Shown piece by piece: positions 22,633-36,562 of a DNA stretch of 60,000 nt. Numbering within the stretch: the first letter of the stretch is position 1; each line of letters starts with the position of its first letter. The notes below the pieces were generated by a model. It saw nothing but the letters and a program-made list of their open reading frames with translations, was not told the origin of the DNA and made no database searches. Source of the stretch: Cryptomeria japonica (taxonomy: Eukaryota; Streptophyta; Pinopsida; Cupressales; Cupressaceae); assembly GCF_030272615.1 (NCBI RefSeq), contig NC_081411.1:152263971-152323970 (forward strand), given 5' to 3'. The translations under genes and the position numbers were made by a program.

Positions 22633-25600
22633 ATGAGCTTGCACTTTGCTTCCTAGAATGTGAGGGGATTGGAGACCCTGGACAAAAAACATGTAGTGAA
22701 GAGGTTTCTTAGGCTCTATAAAAACATTGATATTTTGCTTATGCAGGAACTTAATGTTGTGGAATTCTAGCTTGATATCAACCTAAAATGTATTTGGAGA
22801 GATGCTAAGTTCTTTGTTACCAATCATTCCCAGGGGAAAGAGGGGGTTGTCATTCTTCTCTCCCCCAAGTGGGCTGATTGTGTTCATAGATGGGGGTTCT
22901 CTTCATGCAATAGAGTGGTGTGGATAGTGTTGTGCTATAAGGAGAAGGAATTTGGTATCTTTTCTATCTATGCTTCTAATGACTATAAGGAAAGGACTAA
23001 ACTTTGGAATTGGATGGAAGAATTGGAGGACATTCCTTGGATTGTTGTGGGTGACTCAACATGGTTGAATCTCAAAGAGATAAATCAGGTGGTAGTCATT
23101 CGGAGTGGAAAGGAGAGGAGAGGTTCTTTTGGTATAGAATGATGGGTAAACTGAGACTTGTTGATCCCCTTGTAAACTCACCTAGAGAGGATCAAAACCT
23201 ATGGTTCACTTGGTACAATTTCCAGAAAGGGGATAGGTGGATCTACTGTGGGATGGACAAATTTTATCATCATAAAGAGTTGTTTAGAGTGGATAGGAAC
23301 CAAGAGGGTGCACTTGTAAAAGTGACTCCCTACACCCTCTCTGACCATCATCCTATCCAAGTCTAGTTCTCCTACATCAACCTCCCCAACAAGATTTCTT
23401 GTCCCAAAGACAAATTTTCCCTTCATTCCAATCTACTGGAGGAGAGAGAAATGATTCATATTACTTATATTATTAGCCAATTCAATAAGCATGTTAACAA
23501 ATGCAGTTTCTCTCTCTCTCTGAGTGCTCTCGGAATGTTCAAAGCTGGAGAAATCTATTCCAAAATGTGGGAAAGAAATTGGAAAAGGATAGTAGAAAGG
23601 AAGAGACTCTTTCTCATCATACACTTCAGAGGGATGAGAAAAGAGTGCAACTTAATCCCTAAGATGAAGAAACTCAGAGGGCCATCACCCTTGCTACAGA
23701 TTGTTTGAGGAGGATTCAGAATACGGGGATACAAGGTGCAAGGACTAGAGAAAGGATTAAATGGTTGGATTAGGGGAGTAGAGGTTCTAAGTATTTCTTC
23801 CAACTTCTCAGGGTCGAGGAAGCTAGAATTGGCATTGATATTATCTGTGAAGATAGGTCCATGGTAACGAATCATAATAGTATTGTGCAGCCCTTTGCTT
23901 AGTTTTACTAAATAATTTTTGTTATAGAGGATAATATTGGGGATAAGGCTAGGGCCAGGGAGTACATCAAAGGGCTTATTCCAAATAAAATTCTTGAGGA
24001 AGACACCTAGGATTTTGAATAGTGAGATCTCCTTGGGAGAGATTAATAATTCTATAAAAGCTCTTGGAAATGGCAAAGCCCCGAGTTTGGATGGGCTAAC
24101 TAAAGAATTTTACAAAGAATGTAAGGACTGGATTGGGAAAGATATATTGAGAGTATATCAGGAAGCCATTGCCAAAGGATCCTTGGTTAAGGAAATTAAT
24201 AGAGGCCTCATAAATCTTATCCCTAAAGAAGGTGACAGAACTTAAATCAAGAATTGGAAGCGAATTACATTATTGAATGTGTCTTACAAGCCAAGAGACT
24301 GGAATCTATTCTTCCCAAGATTATTAGCTCCACCCAAAGAGGCTTTTTTAAAGGTAGCTACACCCTTTAAAATCTTCTCTCTTGTTGGAAAGCTAAGTAC
24401 TGAGCTAAAGAATCTAATTAGAAGACTACTCTACTATTGCTAGATTTTGAAAAAGAATACAATCGCATTGAATGGAGTTTTATTGGTATGATTATGGATG
24501 GCTTTGGTTTCCCCATTCAGTTTTGTAACATGGTTAAAGTTTTGATGAACGGTTCTAATACTTATGTAGAGGTTAATGACATTAAATCAGATTTCTTTGA
24601 TCTCTCTATATCTATTAGATAGGGGTGTCCCTTAGCCTTGGTCCTCTTTTTTATCATAGTTGATGTTCTATACTATCTTATGAGAGACTGTAGATCCTCT
24701 AACAAGGTATAGGGATTGATTCTTCCCAATGGGGAGGCCCTCTCCAATATTCAGTTTGCTAATGACTGAGCTATTCTCACTAAACTTGACCAGGATAATA
24801 TGGACACTCTGATGGCCAAGTTGGAGCTCTTTTGTAAAGCCTCTGGTAGCAAGATCTCATTGCCTAAATATATCCTTCTTGGTTGGGACCCCCGTCCTCC
24901 TCCTTAGTGTAAAAAATTATTTGTCTCTTGGGGTGGCCCCAACCACTTGGTTAGATATCTAGGGATCCCCTTTTCCATTCATCCTAACTTGAAGTCTATG
25001 TGGGAATGCATTAGAAGAAAGATTGAAAAAAAATTGGGCAAATGGAATAAGCATTTTCTTTCTCTAGCTGGGAGAGTGTAGATTTGTCAGAAGATTCTCT
25101 CCTCCTATAATATTTACTTCATGTATGCATGGCTCTTTTATAACTATCAATTTTGTCATATCCAGAAGCAAATTAGAAACTTCTTGTGGTTAGATGGTAA
25201 TGGTAGAAATAAAATTCATGCAGTTAAATGGTAGTGGTGCACCCTGAATGAGGAGATGGGAGGATTGGGGCTTAAGGATATTTAAGATTGCAGGGTATCT
25301 TATTAGCTACTAAATGGATTTTGAAATCTCTACAAGGGGATGAGCCCTGGAAAGTTCTTGTTAGACAAAACTTGGCTAGATATACACCCAAGAAAGGCCC
25401 AACATGGAAAGGGCTCCCTCTTTGTGATACTGTGGTAGGTTTCTTTGATGTTAGAGGAGAAGGCTTCTTAGTGTTTAAATGTATTTGGAAGGCTTGGGAG
25501 GTTGTGAGGAGGCACATCTCCAATAATGGTATATGTGGTTTAGATGGGGTGATTTGTGGAGAACGCTCTATTTGGTGGAATTTGAGGTATAATGATAAGC

Positions 25601-26640
25601 CACTTGCTTTGGTTCAAGGTTGCTCAACTATACTCTAGGAAGCTAAAGGCATAAATACATTGGTAGACATTCTTAAGGATGGATAGCTCCTGAGCTAGAG
25701 AAATCTCTCTATTAGCTTCAACCTTCCTCCATCTCACTGTGGGACCTACTCCTTTATTCTTGCTACCTACTCCTCTCGTTTTCTCCCTAAGCTTTGCATC
25801 TCTAATTCCTTTAGGTTCCTTTCATACAAATGGGGGGATGATGGTTCCTACCTTCCTAACATCAAAGCCAAGTTTGTCTACTTGTCCCTTACCAAGGATG
25901 GTTCGATCTTAGCCCATGCAGAGTCTTGCCAGGGTTTGGGTCTGGATAATGAGTCCTGGTAGAAAGTTTTTATTAGTTTATGGAGAAAGCCTAATGAGCC
26001 TAAGAAGAAGTCATTCCTTTCGTTGATTATGTGGCACAAAATTCCTATTAGGAAGATGAATGGGGACATTGTCATTTACTCTTATTGCAGAACACCTGAA
26101 TCTCTTTTATATTCTCTTTGACTGTATGTTTGCCAAGGAAGTTCAAAATCTATTTGGCATCTATGTTGGTACTAATGTTAAGATTTTTGAGATTGTTACT
26201 GGTAGTATCGAGAGCCTCTCTAGAATTGCTAATTTGTTTTTGTCTATTTTTTCTACTGAAATACTATGGATTATTCAGACTTTCAAGAATGATAATCTTT
26301 TTAATGGTAGAGTGAGATCCCTTACTAAGTCTCCGAGGAGACTAATTATGTACAAAATTGATTTACAGGTTACTATGATTACGTGACTAGCTCGAAGGAA
26401 ACTCGATAAGTTCTTACAAGATGATCATGCTAGTGTTTTTGTGTGAGAAAATTTGCTTGATTTATCTTAGACTAGGACCACTAATGAAAGGTCTTCCTTT
26501 GAGCAAGGGATGGATTATTTTATTAGAGAGTTGTAGATCTACAAAAGGTGACTCCCTACTGCAGAGGTACCAATGGTTGTTCTGGTTGTTCACCCATATA
26601 TTGACCCCATCCTATGGGGAGGAGAGCTAAAGCTGTCTAA
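22633..26640 (+). pseudogene. LINE ORF2: endonuclease and reverse transcriptase
   Basis: APE-type endonuclease 22633-23370: the N-terminal NVRGL block preceded by TAG where Trp is usual, LLMQELN, VVGDST where GDFN is usual, and an intact SDHHPI. RT follows at about 23960-25270: GKAPSLDGLTKEFYK, LLDFEKEYNRIEW, SIR-stop-GCPLA, and FAND in place of the catalytic FADD. The C-terminal region (25290-26640) keeps TPESLLYILFDC of the zinc-binding end found in plant LINEs. The enzyme would nick DNA and prime reverse transcription at the target. Many stops and frameshifts. Confidence 0.85.
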
Positions 26641-26906
26641 GGGCCTCCTAGGCTGGATGGCCTAGATTGAGATAGTGGGTGATGACAGGGACCGTGATAG
26701 GGTTGTTATCAGTTGATCTTCTAGCTACTCAATTGATATATTTTTGGTTTAATTTGATCAAAGCTTGGTTCTTATTTTGACCTAAAAAAACTCTTAGATA
26801 TATATGTAGACTCTCTATGATGTATATGTAGAGAGGGGTTAGTTTTGACCTTCATGCTTGATGCTCTCTAGTTGTATACATCTAGTTTATAATTAAAAGA
26901 AAAAAA
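26641..26906 (+). other. LINE 3' UTR and A-rich tail
   Basis: Non-coding sequence ending in AATTAAAAGAAAAAAA just before the target duplication. Confidence 0.65.
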
Positions 26907-26918
26907 TAAGATAGTTGA
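26907..26918. repeat. LINE target-site duplication, right
   Basis: TAAGATAGTTGA, identical to 18971-18982. Confidence 0.85.
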
Positions 26919-28049
26919 AAAAGAGATATCTTGCAACAAGTGTAAAGAGGATCCTTGGAGGAGGAGAGATCTTTTCTCAAAAGACATCCACCTCCAAGAG
27001 GAGTTTCTTGAAAAAACATAACATCTTATACCAAAAGAATGGGAACAAGAATGCATATCTTCCTCCTATTTCTAAGTGAAAGGGATTCTTGATGAAGGAT
27101 GACACACTTTTGACCCAAAGTGAATGGTTTTTTTAGAATATATATACATTTTCAAGTGAAGAAAAGATTGTAGTCAAGGGTATGAACCTCTTGCATAAGA
27201 GAGAATCCTTGAGAAAACAACAATTTCACACAAGGCATGACATTGAATCATAATAAAATGCCACTCGACAAAGGAAAAGTGGATCCTTAGAAAGGATAGG
27301 AAATATCAATGCCCCCCAAGTGTAGGGACAATTAGAAGAATTACACAACTTCTAAGGAGATGTTTATTTATAAGAGACGTATCATTTCATGCAAGGATCG
27401 TGCACACCCCCCTAAGAAGATCTTATTCACAAGTTATGTATTGTTTCATGCAAGAATGGACATCAAGTTATGAAGAATGCAACCCAAAAAGGAAATAGCA
27501 AAACTTTAGATAGAGAGAATAAATAGGATATTATTCTTGCCCCACAAGAATAGAGGCAAGAAAGAGTTATGTTGTTTCCCCAAGATGATTGATATTGAAA
27601 TCACCTCTAATGATAGAGAGCCCCCAATGAAGTTAACTACTAGTGACATAGGGTGAGGAGAAACATAATAGGTACTTGAATGTTATTTGAAATTATTATG
27701 ATAAATATGGCATTCATTGTCACATGTTACTTTAATGATACCTAAACCAATGTAATGTTGTATTTTAGTTTTCAAAGATTGACATTTATTAGTAGAATGG
27801 TCATTGTTGGTGTAATTATTTCTTCTTATAGGCTATAATTACACTTTACTTAAGTTAAATTAGGATAATGCATCTCATCATAGTTTGGATATGACACTTA
27901 AGGAAGTGTGCACATAGGGATGTAGCTTGTAGGAGAAATTCCACCTTTTGTGGTCTTATCTTGTTGTTACATTCTACATTCGGTGGGTTATCCACCTCTT
28001 GTGGAATTTTATATTATTTATCCTACCTACCCCTACTTTTTCTTACCTA
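26919..28049. other. Gene-free repeat DNA, right flank of the LINE
   Basis: Continues the purine-rich DNA of 17849-18970. From about 27806 a TGTTGGTGTAATTATT start looks like the beginning of another LTR that may continue after the next element at 42338-42490; I could not confirm its other end or a duplication. No ORF seen. Confidence 0.35.
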
Positions 28050-28054
28050 CCCTT
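28050..28054. repeat. Target-site duplication CCCTT, left
   Basis: Matches 42333-42337 exactly. Confidence 0.88.
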
Positions 28055-29645
28055 TGATGTAGATAGTCTTGGAGCTTGGTTCAATACACCTTCTTGAGTG
28101 ACATGTCCTACTCAACCCTTCAACTACTCAAGTCCATCCATTGGCACTTAGTAGGCATTATGCTAACGAGACCTCCAAGGTATGAACCTATTTGAATTTC
28201 CTTCTAGGTATAGCCAATGGTTTTTGGACAATCAACTACACCTCCTGAGGTTGCCACCTCAATCATACACACTCCACTCCAGGGCTCCAACCACTCCTGC
28301 AAGGATCTCAACACACTACCACTTCCAATGGGTTCCTAATGCTTCTACTAGGTGCCTTTAAATAATTTTGAGTCTTTTGGGTCATCAAACCCATCGCTTG
28401 GGCTTCCTACCCTTTCTAAGTCTCTACCAGTTCAAAATAGGCCTAATTGCATTAGCCCTCCCTTAGAGGTTTTAGGGTCTTAGTTTGTAAAATTCCTAAA
28501 CAAAGCTAGAAATAAATCATGGATTTGAGCACCCTTTTGGAAGTTACAGATAATACTAGAAAAGTACATTTGGGTTATCTGTATAAGTGGGGTTTCCAAT
28601 GCTGCACTATTTTGAAGGGTTTAGACATCACCGGGTGACTTGGCAAGATGGGTCTAAAACTCTTCACCAGTCAAGACTTCTGCTCAAAAACATTTGGTAA
28701 TCTTCAAGGTAACTTAGAGGGATTTCCATTCATGTGTCACTTGTTCCTGCACCAATCCCCATGTGCTCATAAATCACACTTTTCTTGCTATCCTAACTCA
28801 CCTACTCCCAGCGGCGAGCCTAGGGATTCATTGTTTCTCCTCCTCAAGGACCTGAAAAAACACAAATCCTATCCTAAATCTATGTATAGACCCTAACCCA
28901 ACATTCTTAATTATTTCAACAAGTTCCATCAAAGAATGCCTAGGTTAGAGCCATTTTCTTTCTCTTAAACCCTACTTGCAAGGGTTTTTCACCTAGTTGC
29001 AAAGAATAGAGGAAGTCTTTGTAGCCTAGATAATAAAATGAGCACTCATGAAATGCAATGATTTTACACCATCTAGTTCGTACTGGACTATACAAGCAAT
29101 GAAAACAAGTGAAAAATTGTCAAAAACCGATGAAAACTAGTTTGCTTCACAATCCAAAAACTTGCTCTTGCATTTCCAATCCTCCAACCCGTAAAATGAA
29201 GTGAATTTTGGATTCTATGCTCTTGTTTTAGTTGGTTCAGCCAACTTTTAACACATTCAACCAAAAATGCAACTTTTGCAAGAAATTGCAAAATGTTGCT
29301 CAACAAATTTTTACATCTTTTGGCTCCCAGATGCAATTTTGCATTCTAATGCATTTTAAGACTCCTGAAGGTCATCAAAAACCCTAGAAGACCTAAACAC
29401 AACACAATTGACCCCTAATACATGAATGCATTCATCTGGAATACTTTACATGTGAACTACCTAAGCATCTCACTTCTCAGGCTGTCAGCATCGTGAACAC
29501 AATTTACTCAAACCAAAACTTGGACACCTCAACCATGGCTCTACTGAGTCCTAAATGGTTGGTCCATTATTACATCACAAAGATAACTCACTAACTTCAA
29601 AGAAAACAAAATTTTCATACTTGGAGTGTTAGGTGCATTGCACCA
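28055..29645 (-). repeat. 3' LTR of the chromovirus-type element
   Basis: Plus-strand start TGATGTAGATAG and end GGTGCATTGCACCA. Full-length match to 40709-42332 and to the solo LTR at 20030-21654. Confidence 0.92.
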
Positions 29646-29660
29646 TACTCCCCTGGGACA
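29646..29660 (-). other. Polypurine tract of the chromovirus-type element
   Basis: Minus strand reads GTCCCAGGGGAGTA against the 3' LTR. Confidence 0.65.
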
Positions 29661-29899
29661 AAGAACTCAAGTCTCTTGAGTTATGAGGTCTATAATCTCC
29701 ACTCCATGTTGAAGTATATATGTCTCTGACATCCACATGGCATATGAATCAGGTAACCCTTCCCACTTGAAAAGATAGTTCTTGTATAATCCTTTCCTTG
29801 TCTTCTTTACTCTTCAACTTAACCGGCTGACTAGGTGGAAAATCCTTTATCCAATCTTCATCAACCGGTGTTGGCATGTCTATCTGATTTGTTGGTGAA

Positions 29900-31155
29900 T
29901 ATCCCTTTTATGGATAGAGATCACATACATTAAAAATAGGAGATATCCCTGGGGTAGGAGGAAGTTCAACCTCATATGCATTCTTCCCATACTTGTCGAC
30001 CACCTTGAGAGGCCCAATTTTCTTCATCATAAGCTTGATAGGATTCCCTTTTGGAAGTCTCTCCTTCCTAAGGTATATTAGTACTAAGTCTCTCACTTTA
30101 AATTGTAATTTCCTCCTTGTTTTAACAGCTTGAACCTTATACTACTTGGATTTTTGTTGTAAGGACTTCCTTACCTTATCATGCACTTCTTTAATACCTT
30201 CTGCAAAGTTCTCCCCTTGTGCACTCTTAGGTGCCATTGAACTGAGATCTTTGAGTTCTAATATGCCCATAGAATGGAATCCATACACTATCTCAAAAGT
30301 ATTTTTACCTTGGCTATGGTTCACTGAGTCATTATATGCATATTCTGCTTGTCCAAGTACTAGATCCCAAGTTTGCCCATGTTGTTTTGTAAGACATCTT
30401 AGCAAGTTACCCAATGACCGGTTCACTACCTTTGTCTGTCCATCTGATTGAGGATGATATGAAGATGAAAAAGATAACTTGGTGCCCAACTTCCTCCAAA
30501 GTGTTCTCCAAAAGTGGCTCAAAAGCTTCACATCTCTATCACTAACAATGCTGATTGGAAGACCATGAATTTTGACTATCTCCTTGAAGAAGAGGCCTGC
30601 AATATAGATGGCGTCATTGGTGCTCTTGCAAGGTATTAAATGTACCATTTTTGTGAACCTATCTACCACCACATACATACTATCAAATCCTCTTGGGGTC
30701 CTAGGCAAGGATAACCCAAAATCCATGCTCAAACATTCCCAAGGCCTCTAAGGTATGACCAAGGGTTGATATAGACCTGCATTACTTGATGTTCCCTTTT
30801 CTATTTGGTAGATGGTACACTTCTCTACAAATCTTATCATTTCTCATTGCAACTTGGGCCAATAATAAAACCTACCAACCTGCTCCAAAGTCTTATCAAT
30901 GCCAAAATGACCTACTAGACCTCCTTGATGCTTCTCTTGGGTAATTTTTTGCCTCAAAGAACATTCAGGTATGCAAAGAAGATGTTCTTTGAACAAAAAA
31001 CCCTCTTGTATCATGTATTTTGAATAAGAGATATGTGAGGTGTTAAAAAAATCAGAACAAACATTATATATTTCTGCAAATTCCTTATCATCCTTGTAGA
31101 GGTCTTTTAATTCACTCAAACCCACACTTTGCAATTGTATCTCCTGCATAGTCAT
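29900..31155 (-). pseudogene. Integrase of the chromovirus-type element
   Basis: The zinc end has H-x-H-like KHQGGLVGH, but the second Cys of the C-x2-C pair is Tyr (CTIYQ). The core has the first Asp in SMDFGLSLPR and the second in SDRDVKLLSHFW. The catalytic Glu of the usual GQTEVVNR is Lys (GQTKVVNR, near 30430-30435). The C-terminal part keeps KKIGPLKVV and GISPIFNVCDLYP, the GPY/F-like end. Stops near 30730-30845 and 30100. It would integrate element DNA. Confidence 0.85.
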
Positions 31156-32082
31156 GACTCTCCTACATCAGCTACTTTATTGGCTATCCCTTTCTTGTGT
31201 TTGATAGTGAATGTATAGGATTGTAAGTACTCAACCCACTTTAGGTGTCTTTGGTTCAACTTCTCTTTCCCATTGAGGAAACTAAGGGCATGATTGTCAA
31301 TGAAGACTACAAATTATTTAGCCAACAGATAATGACGCCATTTTTTCAATGCTTTAACCATTGCATACAACTCCAAGTCATATGTGGAGTACCTTTGCTT
31401 AGATTCATTTAACTTTTCTGAGAAGAAAGATATAGGATGTCCCTCTTGGCTTAAAACAACCCCTATCGCCTTTTGGCGTGCATCACATTCTACTATAAAC
31501 AACTGATTGAAATCAGACAATCTAAGGGTTGGCAGCTCTGCTATCTTGGTTTTGAAAATTTCAAACCCCTTATTGGCTTCCTGTGTCCACTTAAAGTGAC
31601 ACTTAATCCCTCCTTTAATGGTATTGAGAATAGGAGCACAAAAATGACTAAATTTTCTCACAAACTTCCTATAAAAAGATGACATTCCATGAAAGATTCT
31701 AACTTCACTTATGCCCCTAGGGATAGGCCAATTAAGTATTGCTTCTACCTTACTTTGATCCATCTTTAAACAACCATGAGAAATAACAAAACTAAGGTAT
31801 ACAAGATTTGTTTTCAAAAACTCACATTTTTCAAGGTTAATCTTGTTTTGAGCCTCCTTCAACTTCTTCAAGATCATCTCCATATGTTTGAGGTGTTCCT
31901 CCTTGGACCTCCTGAAGATCAAAATGTCATCAAGATACAAAATAACAAATCTACCAATAAACTCAACTAAGACTTCATTCATGAGCCTTTGGAAGGTACT
32001 AGGTGCATTGGTGAGGCCAAATGGCATCACCAACCAATCATATAGGCATGCATTGGTTCTAAAGGTTGTCTTCCATTCATCT
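31156..32082 (-). pseudogene. RT C-terminal half and RNase H of the chromovirus-type element
   Basis: Begins at the insertion point in the RT fingers (EWKTTFRTNACLYDW on 32030-32078), then MPFGLTNAPSTFQRLM, the catalytic YLDD, the thumb, and gypsy RNase H with VECDARQKAIG, DLELYAMVKAL and a TAA just before VVFIDNHAL. The first RT half lies at 38484-38949 beyond the nested insertion. Confidence 0.88.
32078..32082. repeat. Target-site duplication CATCT, left
   Basis: Matches 38484-38488. The flanking RT reading frame is continuous when the insertion and one duplication are ignored. Confidence 0.88.
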
Positions 32083-32703
32083 TGTTGTCCTCAAAATCTG
32101 ATTCCCTTCAATGTCCTTAGAGTATTATGGTTTAAACTGGGTGCAGAAGAGACATCAAAAGATAAGGAAATCTCAGAGACAACATATGACAAGGTTTGAT
32201 TAAACCTTCTACACTTCAGGCATCCTTGGAGCCCAGGCGGGTATACCTTCGTGAAGTAACTTCACCATTCCTTCGATTAATACCAGTGCTTTATCCAAGG
32301 CTACAGAGTCATTTAAACTCAAATAAAACTCCTGAAACAGAATATCTTTATGCCTCCCATCAGCTTGGTTTCCGCTAATCCTTGCATATGCCTAACACTT
32401 ACAAGAATTCAATCACTTCAAACTAAACTATGGTCCTCAAAATTCAAAGTTCATTCCAAAGAATTCACTGGTGTGAGTGATCCTGTATATTTAATTTCCT
32501 TCCTAAAAAGAAAAGCTAAAAAAACACTCATACTGAGATTGCTTTGCAATTTCAATCAAATAGAAAAATCCTGGATTGTTCAGAATGAAATCAGTAAATC
32601 GAATTGTGAACAAACTTGAAGACAACACAGAGTTTTACTCAAAACTGATGGCCTGTATATTGATATTCATTTGAAGAGATTTTACAAAAGTTCTATTTCT
32701 CCA
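32083..32703. other. Downstream (3') region of the orphan unit
   Basis: Non-coding 620 bp between the ORF stop and the left end of the unit. No LTR partner of the right end was found in it. Confidence 0.45.
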
Positions 32704-35700
32704 TTAAACTTTGAAAAGCTCAGATAATTTTCTGCAGCGTTTTCTTACAAAATTTTGTGATCCCTTTCCCTCTAGTCCTTGTATCCATTTATAACAACAT
32801 GGATGCACAAAGCTTCGGACTTCTCGAGGAGAGTTTGTTACAATTATTTCCAAAATTGATGAGGTTACAATTTTTACGTGAAACAGTTGTGTGCTCTTTT
32901 CAGCCTCTGTAGTCTGTTCAATAGGTTGTTCAGTTGCAACCTCTTCTGGCTTTTCAGGGGCACTCTCCAACTGCTCCGGATCATGGGTGGAATATTTAAC
33001 TCCCCACTCATTATATGTCTCTTCTATCGGCCATGAAAAACTAATCACATCATTTTTAACTTTAGTCAACCTTTTCCAAGAATTTCTTAGTTTGTTGACT
33101 TCTGAGTTAAGAAAACTATAATGTGATTTAATTCTTTCTATTTCCTGTATGGTTATAACAAAGAAAGAGGTATCATCAAGATCAATGATTCCCTTGACCC
33201 TTGCTGACAACTTGGCTTTTATCTCATTGAGCCATATTTGCTTATCTTTCAGCTGATCTGGATTGGCAAAAATTCCTGGGAGCAACTCAAAAACCTGATC
33301 AGTGTATTCCTTCTTACATAAATTGACCTTCCTATCCACATTGTCTACATCTGCAGCCAATTGCATTAAAACTTTAGCAACATCAGAGGTAGATTTTATA
33401 ATGGGATTGGCCCTTGCTTCATCACAGGAAACACACATGAACTCTAAATCTTGCTCCCTAGGCCTCCATCTGTCAAAAATGGGTGTCAAAATGGCCTTAT
33501 CTCTCCTTAATTCATTCCATATCTCCATGACCTTTCCCACACTATTGTGAAGCAGTGAGGCATTTATAGTATCTGCAAAACTGGAGATTGTGGCTTTTAT
33601 TTTCTCCTCATACTTCCCTGCATAAAAGGCCTGAGCTTGCTTTAGGTTCTCCAATTCTTGGGGAGTTATCTCAATCATTTGGGAGCTGGAAGGCACAGGA
33701 GATGGTGGGAGCTCAATAATGGGGCTAGTAGGTGGAGGTCTTGCAGGAGAAGAGGCAATCATCAATGTTGAAGACTCACCTTGTTGGTGTTGTCCCATCA
33801 GCTGGCTCTGCAATTTGGGAATGATGCTATCTTTGCCTCTTACCTCCTCCTTGGCACTGTCATAGGCCTTCAAAACTATTTCCAATTTAATCTGGAGGGC
33901 CTCCTTTTCTTTGACTTCCTTCTCAGCCACTGCAACACTAAATTTTACAGTTTCTAGCACAGTGCTAGCAGCCTCTACTACCCCTGTACTCTCTACTCTT
34001 TTAACCATCAATCCACCAAGGTGACTTGACCCTGAAGTGTCTTTACCTTTCTTTTCCTCATTTCTTTTGAGGGACCACATAACTAGTGCAGCATTGTCCT
34101 TACTAAATGTAACCCCTTCCATAGGTTTAGTCTCTTTTCTTACTACATCTAGCACTAGAGCATCAGCAATATTCCATTCTGGTAAAATGAGCACTCCAGC
34201 TTGTGCTACTAGATCCCTTCCCTGTTCAGGAGTGATGGTTTTGAATTCTTCCATCATCTCCTATTTTATTTCTTCTTCCACTGAGGCTGGATCTTTGTTA
34301 GGCTGCTCTGCCTTTCTTGTTTCACATCTATCATTATATGTATCTATGTGCTGCTTCCAGACAAATTGCATGAATGCTTCAGATGTGACAAAGTTATCAT
34401 CAGCTAAAAAGGCACTACTGGCCTTCTTTATCTCAGGATCCCACTCCTGGCCCTTAAGTTCAGTTGAGGTGATGTCCATTTGTGCTTCAGTGGGCTCTTC
34501 CGGCATCCCTTCTTCCACTTCATCATAAGTGTATGTAATTTCCCCCAAGCTGCCCAACTGCGAGAGGTATTCAGTTGCTGCTTGTTCATCTCCTATGTGG
34601 ATAGGGGATTGGGATGGGGAATACAAGGGTGTATCTGATTGCACTTCCTTCCCCACCCTTTGCTTCTTTGGGCTGCCCTGGATGTCAATGACATCTTGCA
34701 CCTTCCTCTTTCCTTTGGATGAAGAGGGCTCCCCTGTTGTAGGCACTAGCACACTGTAACCTGATTTCTTATGCAGGGTGTAGTCACCAGGAGGGATTTC
34801 TTTAGTGGAAGCTGACTTGCCCAAAATCATTCTAGCCTTTTCAGGGTTTCTCTTAATTATAGCTTCCCTCTTTTCCTTTAGTGTTTGCATCACATCTTCG
34901 AAGCAAACAATCAAAATTTTTATTTTTTCTTCCAATGGGAAGAAGCTAGACAATGGGTCATAGCTAGCATCAAATTGATGCACAAAATCCAAGGCTTTCT
35001 TGTAAGCCACCCATTTTTCTTTCCTCAACTCCTGTTCATCTAAATCAAATTCATTCCTGATGAGGTCTTCAGGAAAGTGGAATTGATGAGGCCTACCTCT
35101 GCATGCTACCTTCTTCCTGAACACACCATTGTAGAAGTCCTCTGGATTAGCACATCTGGACACTGCAGTGGATAAATGGTAGGGTTTGAGGAAATCCTCA
35201 AAACAATTCCAGCCTCCCTTTGTAATTACAAATTGGTGGGCTATTGTAGCTGCAGGGAAAATAGTCCCTTTACCTCTGCCTGTTAGCTCTGCCTCTTGTA
35301 GGCCACCAATTTGTCTAAGGATCTCAGCTATTCCCACTTTGAGAGGGACCTGGTATGGTAACAAAAATGGGGTGCCTCTGAAACCAAAAACTCTAAAAAC
35401 CATGGAGACTGGATATAGGTACATGTCACCCCAATTATGAACAATTTTGATGTTCTCTGCGAATTCTTTTGGCCTTAGGAATTCCAGAAAAACCTTGGGG
35501 ACTCTTGGGTTATTAGAGCAAAGGAGAGTCCTTATTTTGGATGCAAAATATTTATCGAACTTTAGGAAACTAGCATCCTCTCTGTCCCATGACAACACAG
35601 TGCTCCACAGTTGTACTGGCATCTTCTCTCCTTCCTTCTCTTTTACCAGGTCGATTCCACTGGCGAAATAATCACCACCTTTGAAGAGGAAAAGGTGCAT

Positions 35701-36526
35701 CAAGAGTGAGTACCATCTGAATGGCCTATCCACCTTCCCATTTTTTATTCCTATCAACCCTCCATGGATAGCATCGGCAATATAAGAAGCATAATCAAAT
35801 GTGATAGCAAGAGAAGGATTCAAAATCTGAACAATCATTAACAAGTAATGATTTGGCATATTTGCTTCAGCATCCTCTCCTAGAACTTGGCAAAGTGCCC
35901 AATACATGCCTTTAGCCCTTAAGGTAAACATACTCAATGAAAAAGGCTCTTGTGTGTTGGGCCCTACAACTGCTAACCCTCCTATTTTTAGGAAAAGTTC
36001 TTTAAGAGGCCCATTCCTAAGATGACTCCTCTGTGCACTGTACACTTGGGCTAATTGTGTGAAATTTATGGGTTCCAGGAAGTTTGAACTCATTGAGCCC
36101 AAACGTTGTTCTCAATTCCTCTGCATTGATTTCCACAAGGGTTTTTCCATTAACATCCTGGATGCATCTCGTGACTAAATCATAGTTCAATGCCATTTGG
36201 GTTAACAAGTCTGCATCCATGAACACCCCTGGGACTACCAATTTCCCGACATCTAGTTCCCAAATGCTATTTTGAGGAACAGGAGAATTCCTCATCCCAA
36301 ATCTGACTCTGAACAGCCCCAACCCAGACAGTCCAACCTGTGGGTCTCTTAACCAATTACCTTTTTCATATAATCCTTCTCCTATCTTCAGACGGGGAGC
36401 CCTGGGCACTAACTCTTTGGCCTTTGATGCCTGGTTAGTTGACGACGTCAACTGTTCTAAAAAATCATCATATACACTTCTTTCTAGATAATCAACCTTG
36501 CCAGAAAATTCCCTTTTAGGAGCCAT
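32704..36526 (-). pseudogene. Orphan accessory protein (about 1,270 codons), nearly intact
   Basis: Start at the ATG for MAPKREF (36526; an earlier in-frame ATG lies at 36562). One frameshift near 36060-36100 and a single TAG at 34258-34260 are the only breaks. Order: N-terminal globular domain with VEINAEELRTTFGL; helical block with FDYASYIADAI and FRWYSLLMHLFLF (about 35680-35790); Lys-rich helical part; Ser/Pro linker with KGKRKVQ and SPKKQR, a bipartite nuclear-localisation-like signal (about 34650-34720); acidic region; coiled coil (about 33840-33960); Pro-rich stretch; helical C-terminal domain. No membrane segment. Unknown function; related to the accessory ORF at 3600-7646. Confidence 0.75.
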
Positions 36527-36562
36527 TGGAAAATACAAGAAAATGAATACACTCTTAAACAA

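Larger units (their letters stand above)
18983..26906 (+). mobile_element. L1-like LINE, near full length, interrupted by a solo LTR
   Basis: A 12-bp target duplication flanks a plus-strand unit with ORF1, then ORF2 (APE endonuclease, RT, C-terminal Cys/His region), a 3' UTR and a short A-rich end (26891-26906). Without the solo LTR it is about 6.3 kb. All domains have stops or altered catalytic residues. Confidence 0.88.
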
